This document shows, in pieces, positions 14,894 to 20,126 of a stretch of DNA of 20,126 nt (its first letter is position 1; every line of letters starts with the position of its first letter). Both the position numbers and the translations under genes were made by a program. Source of the stretch: Candidatus Hodarchaeota archaeon (GTDB lineage: Archaea; Asgardarchaeota; Heimdallarchaeia; Hodarchaeales; Hodarchaeaceae); NCBI GenBank assembly GCA_016839665.1, contig JAEOTU010000043.1:1-20126 (forward strand). Direction: 5' to 3'. The notes below the pieces were generated by a model. The model searched no databases. It was not told the DNA's origin and was given only the letters and a program-made list of their open reading frames with translations.

Positions 14894-16021
14894 TTATTGA
14901 ATGTTTGAGAGATTAATAGAAAAACCAGTTTCTTTTTTACCATCATGTACTAAAGCAAACCATGGGTACTTACGCATCATCTTTAGCATTCTAAGTCTAA
15001 CGAAGTGTAATGCAAAATATCCGATTTTATCCATTTTAGGAATAGACTTTCGACTTAACATTCCGAAAAGATGGTCCAATCGTCTCCAGCTCGCTAAACG
15101 GAGATTTTTAATTAATAACTGACGATATTTATCAGTATCAATCATCTTTGTCATTAAATCGGCACTCTCTGCTAATACCCAACCTGATTGCCATGCTGGT
15201 TCTATCCCTGCTCCTGCCATGGGGTGTGCGAGTCCTAAAACGTCTCCTACTCCGATAAATTCGATTCCATTCTTAATATTTGATACTGGGTACTTTTTCT
15301 TATTAACTGGCATCGGTACAACCCAAAATTCTGGTTTTTCTTGGGGAAGGTCAATATCATATCCATAGTTAGTCTTTAACACCTCAAAAAAGTCACAATA
15401 TCTCTGTTGCAAATGAACTCTTGATGCTAAAGCACCAACTCCGATATTCACATGATTTTCTTTTCCGATAAACACCCACCCATATCCTAACTTAGAATAA
15501 TCAAGAACGATTAAGTGAGCATTCGGAAAAGATGAATTAGGAATTCTCCCATCAAATCGCAGAGTAAGTGCTTTTTCGTCTAATTTCCATGTTTTCTCCA
15601 TGATTTGTGTGGTAAAACCACTATATCCTGTTGCAACAATTGTTTGTGGGGTGAATAATTCAGTATCATTACTTTTAATACGTTTTTGTATAATCTCAAT
15701 ATTTGGTAGCTCTTGAAATCTATTGATTAATCTATCTTGCAAGTCATATCTGGTGGTAACTATAAAAATACCTTCATCTTCCATATGACGACCATTCCAG
15801 AGGCCAACCTTGAAACGGGGAACATAGTGATCAGATTCTGTCAAGTTGATATCTAACTCATTGCGTAAATAATTTTCAAATTCTAAACTGATTGCTCCCC
15901 CACACGGCTTATTCCAAATTTGTGATTCATAAACTGTGATTGTATATCCTTTTTTTGATAAATAGTATGCTGCGGACAACCCTGCAATATTACCACCGAT
16001 TATTGTCAACTCCTGGTACAT
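14894..16021 (-). CDS. Geranylgeranyl reductase-family FAD-dependent oxidoreductase
   Basis: The ATG at 16021 gives 375 residues, with GGTG upstream at close spacing; an in-frame start at 16093 would add 24 residues before the Rossmann motif. The N-terminus is the FAD-binding element IIGGNIAGLSAAYYL with the ribose-binding Glu at residue 32 (VYES), then the PCGGA motif (C40-G-G) typical of geranylgeranyl reductases. GYGWVF and GVGDVLGLAHPMAGAGIEPAWQSG are the family's YGWVFP-like and GDAAG...PxxGxGI motifs. Archaeal members saturate the double bonds of geranylgeranyl chains in membrane lipids; other members act on isoprenoid quinones or other polyprenols. The protein is slightly shorter than the usual ~400 residues. 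The gene heads a unit with CoA-binding, flavodoxin and SDR genes. Confidence 0.88.
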   Translation of the reverse strand: MYQELTIIGGNIAGLSAAYYLSKKGYTITVYESQIWNKPCGGAISLEFENYLRNELDINLTESDHYVPRFKVGLWNGRHMEDEGIFIVTTRYDLQDRLINRFQELPNIEIIQKRIKSNDTELFTPQTIVATGYSGFTTQIMEKTWKLDEKALTLRFDGRIPNSSFPNAHLIVLDYSKLGYGWVFIGKENHVNIGVGALASRVHLQQRYCDFFEVLKTNYGYDIDLPQEKPEFWVVPMPVNKKKYPVSNIKNGIEFIGVGDVLGLAHPMAGAGIEPAWQSGWVLAESADLMTKMIDTDKYRQLLIKNLRLASWRRLDHLFGMLSRKSIPKMDKIGYFALHFVRLRMLKMMRKYPWFALVHDGKKETGFSINLSNIQ

Positions 16022-16142
16022 CACAAGCACCACTCGATTTATTGGAAGTTTTGGGAATCCAAGATTAATGATCTTTACATGAAAGCGGGTCAAAGCGGAT
16101 ATAGAATATTTGTGGATAACTTTGTTTCTGGATACGAAGTTA

Positions 16143-16274
16143 TCAGATTAGTTTTTCTATCTGGTGTGCAATTAGGTTTTGGAGATTTTCATATAGAGGT
16201 TTATCACTTTCTTTTAGTAATTGAAGAACTTGTAGGGCATAATATAGTTCTTGGTAGGTTTGAATGAGAATCAC
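16143..16274 (-). CDS. Candidate 43-residue helical small protein
   Basis: This ORF is on the - strand upstream of the GGR-like gene. It begins at a GTG at 16274 with GGAG 9 nt upstream and ends with TGA at 16143-16145. The product reads MILIQTYQELYYALQVLQLL, followed by KESDKPLYENLQNLIAHQIE and KLI, a hydrophobic/charged alternation that looks like one or two amphipathic helices. This looks more protein-like than the overlapping + strand frame (16079-16267), which I discard. It lies 121 nt before the GGR ATG, in an otherwise gene-free 363-nt gap (16022-16384) that also carries the promoter of the isochorismatase gene on the other strand. A real gene is plausible but not proven. Confidence 0.35.
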   Translation of the reverse strand: MILIQTYQELYYALQVLQLLKESDKPLYENLQNLIAHQIEKLI

Positions 16275-16343
16275 ATTTACTTACTCCTGTATTCATTATA
16301 CATCAATAGTTTGATCATTTTCATACAATCTATTGATTCAATC

Positions 16344-16352
16344 TTTTTAAAG
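16344..16352 (+). promoter_or_regulatory. TATA box for the isochorismatase-like gene
   Basis: TTTTTAAAG is centred about 37 nt upstream of the ATG at 16385. A start near 16375 would leave a short leader. Confidence 0.4.
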
Positions 16353-16384
16353 CTATATTGTCTTGAATCCAAGGATGAATCACA

Positions 16385-16978
16385 ATGGATATGATTGAAC
16401 CACTGTCTCGTTCTTCAAATTTAATAAATGTAGATGATTGTTTCATCATTATAATTGATGTTCAAGAAGCGTTCACACAGGGCCTCACCAGAGAAGAGCA
16501 AACTGTCTTTATGCGTAAATATATGCATTTGATTAAGCTAGCTTACGCTCTAAAAATACCCCTCATCGTTACAGCGGAAAACATCCAGAAAAATGGATCA
16601 ATACCAGATACTCTTCTGCATTTATTAGCTCCAAACGCTCATATTTATGACAAATTTATCTATAGTTGTTGGGGCCAGAAAGATATTCAAAATGTTATTA
16701 AAAATACCAGAAAAACAGTTGGGGTACTTTGTGGATTTGAAACTGATGTGTGTGTTGGCCAAACAGCAATAGATCTCCTTGACAATGAATATCAAGTCTG
16801 CGTTTTAGTGGATATGACCTTTTCACGGAATCTTTTGGAACATGAAATCGGGTTGAAACGCATGGAACATCACGGGGTTATACTATCTGCTTTAAAATCA
16901 TGGCAAGAAGAGATTACTGCTGGAGTTCGGACATCAATCCATCGAATATTGAAAGATAATAATTTAATGAATATTTGA
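16385..16978 (+). CDS. Isochorismatase-family cysteine hydrolase
   Basis: This 197-residue enzyme has the family's D-K-C triad. Asp25 lies in FIIIIDVQEAF, Lys90 in HIYDKFIYS and Cys123 in GFETDVCVGQTA, with the GxETDxC cis-peptide element. Members hydrolyse amides or vinyl ethers; examples are isochorismatase, N-carbamoylsarcosine amidase and nicotinamidase. The Asp-His-His metal site of nicotinamidases is not evident, so nicotinamidase activity is unlikely. AAGGA about 9 nt before the ATG at 16385 supports the start; the ATG at 16391 is possible. The function is uncertain. It stands alone between the GGR unit and the metal-resistance operon, with a T-rich end at about 16989-16997. Confidence 0.88.
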   Translation: MDMIEPLSRSSNLINVDDCFIIIIDVQEAFTQGLTREEQTVFMRKYMHLIKLAYALKIPLIVTAENIQKNGSIPDTLLHLLAPNAHIYDKFIYSCWGQKDIQNVIKNTRKTVGVLCGFETDVCVGQTAIDLLDNEYQVCVLVDMTFSRNLLEHEIGLKRMEHHGVILSALKSWQEEITAGVRTSIHRILKDNNLMNI

Positions 16979-16988
16979 AAGAGAAACT

Positions 16989-16997
16989 TCCTTTTTT
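16989..16997 (+). terminator. T-rich end of the isochorismatase gene
   Basis: CCTTTTTTA follows the stop codon by about 10 nt. A short U-run without a hairpin is a usual archaeal termination signal. Confidence 0.4.
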
Positions 16998-17040
16998 ACG
17001 CATTCATGTTATGATCTATCAAATTTCTGCGGATAGAAAG

Positions 17041-17064
17041 ATATTTGAACATATGTTCAAATAT
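17041..17064. promoter_or_regulatory. 24-bp perfect palindromic operator of the metal-resistance operon
   Basis: Two perfectly inverted 12-base arms (left arm ATATTTGAACAT) form a symmetric site. Its core TGAACATATGTTCA matches the 'TGAA...TTCA' type of operators bound by SmtB/CadC/CzrA repressors. The right arm (AAATAT) overlaps a possible TATA element, so bound repressor would block TBP. It ends 56 nt before the ArsR start. Autoregulation of the ArsR-ATPase operon is inferred from this layout. Confidence 0.75.
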
Positions 17065-17120
17065 TCAATTGTAGTATTAGACATCACATCCAAGGTTGAA
17101 TTGAAAGGATCTTGCTGAAA

Positions 17121-17474
17121 ATGGTTGAACCGTGCGGAACATTAGAAATTCATCCAGAAAAAATCGAACTTGTCCGGAAAAGGATAGAAGAAAGCGATAC
17201 ATTACAACTAGCTGAATTTTTTAAGCTCCTATCTGGGGAGACGAGAATTAAGATTCTTTTAGCCTTACTCTCAAAGGAAGAGCTTTGTGTTTGTGATTTA
17301 AGTGAGATTCTAGAAATGTCAGTTTCCGCTGTTTCTCACCAATTGAGGGAGTTAAGGCAAGGACGTTTTGTAAAATTTCGTCGTGAGGGCAAAGAGGTCT
17401 ATTATCATCTTGAAGTACCACATCTTGAACCCATCTTGAAATTAACGCTGGAACACTTGCAAGAAAGCGAATAG
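17121..17474 (+). CDS. ArsR/SmtB-family metal-sensing repressor (CadC-like)
   Basis: The ATG at 17121 (AAAGGA upstream) gives 117 residues; a TTG at 17112 lies too close to that site. The winged helix is clear: LLSGETRIKILLALL, the alpha-3 ELCVCDL (Cys56 and Cys58), the recognition helix SVSAVSHQLRELRQG and the wing FRREGKEVYYHL. The C-V-C pair plus the N-terminal Cys5 (EPCG) match the alpha-3N thiolate site of CadC-type sensors of Cd, Pb and Zn. The alpha-5 residues His101, His112 and Glu115 match the SmtB/CzrA zinc-site spacing (H-x10-H-x2-E), but the usual Asp two residues before the first His is Val here. It derepresses the operon when metal binds. It lies 18 nt before the ATPase gene and 56 nt after the palindrome. 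Confidence 0.93.
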   Translation: MVEPCGTLEIHPEKIELVRKRIEESDTLQLAEFFKLLSGETRIKILLALLSKEELCVCDLSEILEMSVSAVSHQLRELRQGRFVKFRREGKEVYYHLEVPHLEPILKLTLEHLQESE

Positions 17475-17492
17475 TAAGGGTGTATCAATAGC

Positions 17493-19589
17493 ATGGATCA
17501 TAATATCCACAAATTTTCTCTCCAAGGTCTCGATTGCTCGAAATGTGCTCTTAAAATTGAAAAATCATTAAAAGAGAATAATTATGCTCATGTGCAATTG
17601 AATTTTGTTACACGCACCTTATCTTTAGGTTCCAATGATGTGAAAGGAATAAATGATACAATATCGCGAATAGAACCTGGAGTTCAAGCAGTTCCATATA
17701 AAAACGCTAAAGATGATCATCCTTCTAGAAAAAATGAGTTGTATATACCAATTCAAATCGGTCTTTCAGTAATTCTGCTCATCTTTGGATTTATTTTGAC
17801 CCAACCTTCAGAGAATGAAATCTTCATTGTGATTGGAACTTTCAGCTTTTTCCTTGCTTATCTTATCGCGGGGTGGAAAGTGTTATGGAAAGCGTTAATG
17901 AAGTTCATTCACAAAGATTTCACGAATGAATACTTCTTAATGGCTGTTGCGACATTGGGGGCAATTCTTATCCAAGAGATTCCTGAAGCATCAGCTGTAA
18001 TGATTTTTTACACGATCGGTGAATATCTGCAGGTAAAAGCGGTTAACCACTCTAGAAGATCAATCACTTCATTACTTGACATTCGGCCAGATCAGGCTCA
18101 TCTTGTGCGAGAAAATGATGTTATTACTCTGCCTGTTGAAGAGATCAATCCTGGAGATATAATAATGGTTAAACCAGGGGAACGGATACCTTTAGATGGG
18201 GTAATAATCAAAGGAAAAACTACATTAGATATGTCTACTCTGACGGGAGAGTCTCGTCCTGTCGCTATTAAACCTGGTATGGATGTTTTTTCAGGTACTA
18301 TCACTAGTGGGAGTATTCACGTACAGGTAACCTCCCCTTTTCATGAATCAACTGTCTCTCGCATCCTAAATGCTGTAGAAAATGCATCTGTTAAGAAATC
18401 AAAAAATGAGCTATTTATCACTCGATTTGCCCGTTACTATACTCCAGTAGTTTTGGTTGCCGCTCTCTTTTTAGCTATTATTCCACCACTCATTCTTAAT
18501 GAATCTTTCAATGTTTGGGTTTATCGGGCACTAGTGATCTTAGTTATTTCGTGCCCATGTGCTTTAGTAGTATCAATTCCCCTCGTTTACTTCTCTGGCA
18601 TCGGGAAAAGTTCACGCGAGGGAATTTTACTGAAGGGAGCTAATGTTTTTGATTCTTTGAACAATATATCCACTGTCTTATGGGATAAAACGGGGACTTT
18701 AACTGTAGGTAAGTTTCAGGTAGTAACCATAATTCCCGAAACAGATTATACGCCAGAAGAAGTATTAAGTTATGCTGCTCTTGCAGAGGCGCATTCAACA
18801 CACCCTATCGCAATATCTATTAGGGAAGCTTATGGAAAACCTATTGATTTGACACAGGTTGAAGAATACGAGGAAATACCAGCTTTAGGTATAAAGATGC
18901 GTACAACAAGCGACGACATAATTATTGTTGGAAATGACAAAATGGCTCACAGTGTGGACTGCCCTCACTCAAAATGTGTCCGAGATGAAACTGCAGTCTA
19001 TGTTATCAAAAATGGAGTCTATCTTGGACATATCATTATTGATGATAAAATCAAGGAGAATTCTGTTCTTGCGATCGAGAGATTGAAGGCGCAAAATGTT
19101 TCAAAAATAGGATTAATGACTGGAGACACAAGAAATGTTGCAGAAAGGGTTGGAAGAGAGCTAGGAATTAATCAGGAAGAAATTTTCGCTAGTCTTATGC
19201 CATTAAATAAATTAGAAATATTGGAACGCTATATTCGAGAGAACTCTCAAGGTGGATCCGTCATATTTGTAGGTGATGGCATCAATGATGCTCCTGTTAT
19301 AGCTAGAGCTGATGTTGGTGTAGCTATGGGGGGTATAGGCTCAGATGCGACCATTGAAGCAGCTGATTTGGTAATCATGGACGACGACCCACAGAAATTG
19401 AATAATGCAATAGACATTTCGAAACGAACAAATACACTCGCTAAACAGAACATAATAATGGCTTTGGGGATCAAAGCAATTTTTATAATCTTAGGGGCTA
19501 TGGGGCTTGCGTCCATGTGGGCTGCTGTGTTTGGTGACGTGGGAGTGACAATTCTAACAGTATTAAACTCTCTTAGGCTTTTAAGATAA
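17493..19589 (+). CDS. zntA: P1B-2-type heavy-metal (Zn/Cd/Pb) translocating ATPase
   Basis: This 698-residue efflux pump is close to the usual ~700-residue family length. An N-terminal HMA domain carries the metal-binding C15-x2-C18 (GLDCSKCALKIE). The actuator has TGES (251-254), the membrane site is C354-P-C356 (ISCPCAL), and phosphorylation is at Asp398 (DKTGTL). The nucleotide domain has HP (437-438) and the hinge has GDGINDAP (594-601). The last helix region has Lys661 (GIKAIF) and Asp682 (FGDVGV), the Lys-Asp pair that marks the Zn/Cd/Pb subtype, as in ZntA and CadA; Cu pumps have different signatures there. Membrane segments in pairs around 84-135 and 142-180 fit the eight-helix plan. 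It is co-transcribed with the repressor (18-nt gap). Gene symbol cadA would be equally valid. Confidence 0.95.
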   Translation: MDHNIHKFSLQGLDCSKCALKIEKSLKENNYAHVQLNFVTRTLSLGSNDVKGINDTISRIEPGVQAVPYKNAKDDHPSRKNELYIPIQIGLSVILLIFGFILTQPSENEIFIVIGTFSFFLAYLIAGWKVLWKALMKFIHKDFTNEYFLMAVATLGAILIQEIPEASAVMIFYTIGEYLQVKAVNHSRRSITSLLDIRPDQAHLVRENDVITLPVEEINPGDIIMVKPGERIPLDGVIIKGKTTLDMSTLTGESRPVAIKPGMDVFSGTITSGSIHVQVTSPFHESTVSRILNAVENASVKKSKNELFITRFARYYTPVVLVAALFLAIIPPLILNESFNVWVYRALVILVISCPCALVVSIPLVYFSGIGKSSREGILLKGANVFDSLNNISTVLWDKTGTLTVGKFQVVTIIPETDYTPEEVLSYAALAEAHSTHPIAISIREAYGKPIDLTQVEEYEEIPALGIKMRTTSDDIIIVGNDKMAHSVDCPHSKCVRDETAVYVIKNGVYLGHIIIDDKIKENSVLAIERLKAQNVSKIGLMTGDTRNVAERVGRELGINQEEIFASLMPLNKLEILERYIRENSQGGSVIFVGDGINDAPVIARADVGVAMGGIGSDATIEAADLVIMDDDPQKLNNAIDISKRTNTLAKQNIIMALGIKAIFIILGAMGLASMWAAVFGDVGVTILTVLNSLRLLR

Positions 19590-19609
19590 TATAACTGTTG
19601 TTATTTCTC

Positions 19610-19640
19610 ATTATCACTGACAGATAATTTTGTTTCTTCT
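19610..19640 (+). terminator. Hairpin plus T-rich tract ending the metal operon
   Basis: ATTATC-ACTGACA-GATAAT forms a 6-bp stem with a 7-nt loop, followed by a T-rich run (TTTGTTTCTTCTC). It begins about 20 nt after the ATPase stop. Confidence 0.5.
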
Positions 19641-19695
19641 CTAGTTTCATTGTGAATGTTTAGGGAGCTGCAGAATATCTTGTTTTTTTGGTAAA

Positions 19696-19705
19696 TGCAT
19701 ATTAA
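19696..19705 (+). promoter_or_regulatory. TATA-like element for the terminal gene
   Basis: TGCATATTAA lies about 45-54 nt upstream of the ATG at 19750. A start near 19728 would leave a leader containing the GGTGAT site. Confidence 0.35.
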
Positions 19706-19749
19706 CTCTACCTGTCTACTGAATCCTGATTCTTTCTTAGGGTGATTTA

Positions 19750-20126
19750 ATGGCCGTAGAATACGGTATGTCTTTGATTGATGAACTTAAGGAAATCCTC
19801 GAAAGAAGAAGGAATGTCCTTGAGATTTTCGGCACTTATAAGGTAATGTACGATGAGTTACTTCATGATTTGGCAAATACTTACCGCACAGACGTTGATA
19901 CAGCAGTTTCAGCATTTTATTTAGCTAACTATGTAATGGATAAGATCCAAAGAGATAAAGAAGCAAGAGATAGAGTTGATGAGGATGATCGGGTCAAGAT
20001 CGTGCTGGAAAATCTTATCGAGGCAAAAAAACATCTGACAATGGATTTTGAATCTCTTGTGAATGTGTATTCCCTTCTTTATGATTGGGTTGTCAAGATC
20101 GAAAAAGATTTGGTTACACACGCCAG
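19750..20126 (+). CDS. Helical protein of unknown function, 3'-truncated by the window end
   Basis: The ATG follows a perfect AGGGTGAT (GGTGAT at 19741-19746) with a 3-nt gap, and the frame stays open to the last base. The 125 complete visible codons give MAVEYGMSLIDELKEILERR, then NVLEIFGTYKVMYDELLHDL and on to a highly charged, all-helical pattern with heptad-like leucines. The most conserved-looking stretches are TYRTDVDTAVSAFYLANYVM and LYDWVVKIEKDLV. There is no signal peptide or membrane segment. I do not recognise a family. It lies 160 nt after the ATPase, behind a terminator-like hairpin, and appears to be a separate transcript. Confidence 0.65.
   Translation, partial: MAVEYGMSLIDELKEILERRRNVLEIFGTYKVMYDELLHDLANTYRTDVDTAVSAFYLANYVMDKIQRDKEARDRVDEDDRVKIVLENLIEAKKHLTMDFESLVNVYSLLYDWVVKIEKDLVTHA

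Noticed and set aside
16079..16267. 62-residue + strand ORF overlapping the GGR upstream region
   Set aside because: It has no ribosome site and the opposite strand gives a more protein-like product with a Shine-Dalgarno sequence. It also overlaps the GGR N-terminal region.
19921..20121. 66-residue - strand ORF at the window end
   Set aside because: It is antisense to the open + strand frame starting at 19750, which has a perfect ribosome site and a helical charged product.
1..20126. CRISPR arrays, tRNA or rRNA genes, insertion sequences
   Set aside because: I looked for spaced direct repeats, cloverleaf-like arms and transposase motifs by eye and saw none. A tool-based scan (tRNAscan-SE, CRISPRCasFinder, ISfinder) would be decisive.

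Overview
The window is about 20 kb of AT-rich (roughly 36-38% GC by eye) DNA that reads as archaeal, most probably from an Asgard archaeon. The sequence shows archaeal TATA boxes, some placed for leaderless or short-leader transcripts. Many starts are preceded by Shine-Dalgarno motifs complementary to an archaeal 16S tail (GGTGAT, AAGGAG). There is also a geranylgeranyl-reductase-family protein. The Asgard assignment is inference. It rests on an Arf-like small GTPase fused to a longin-like domain, a CCCH zinc-finger protein, and several secreted or membrane-anchored proteins of the kind common in those genomes. No rRNA, tRNA, insertion sequence, prophage or CRISPR array was seen.

Layout. Positions 1-4218 (+ strand) hold the tail of a DUF1624-type multi-membrane acyltransferase-like protein, a coiled-coil/winged-helix protein with a duplicated C-terminal module, a membrane-tethered Ntn-hydrolase (choloylglycine hydrolase/linear amidase family), and the zinc-finger protein. 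Positions 4378-6853 (- strand) hold a small membrane protein, a signal-peptide plus C-terminal-anchor surface protein, and a class V aminotransferase. Position 7054 (+) begins a bacterial-looking MetF (methylenetetrahydrofolate reductase). Positions 7984-10477 (- strand) hold a PflX-like radical SAM protein, a 4-TM protein and the Arf-longin GTPase. Positions 10702-12326 (- strand) hold a radical SAM protein with an auxiliary-cluster C-terminus and a methyltransferase, followed by a small + strand membrane protein at 12480.

Positions 12797-16021 (- strand) look like one transcription unit: geranylgeranyl-reductase-like flavoprotein, CoA-binding-domain protein, flavodoxin, then an extended SDR. 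The last three use TTG starts with strong Shine-Dalgarno sequences. A candidate 43-residue ORF lies upstream of this unit. Positions 16385-16978 (+) encode an isochorismatase-like cysteine hydrolase. Positions 17041-19589 (+) form a complete metal-resistance operon: a perfect 24-bp palindrome, a CadC/SmtB-type ArsR repressor and a P1B-2 Zn/Cd/Pb-type ATPase. A helical protein of unknown function starts at 19750 and runs off the end.

No single feature proves a new system. The most interesting items are the Arf-longin fusion, the CCCH/treble-clef-like protein with its own palindrome, the GGR/CoA-binding/flavodoxin/SDR unit, the duplicated module behind a winged helix, and the membrane-tethered Ntn hydrolase.
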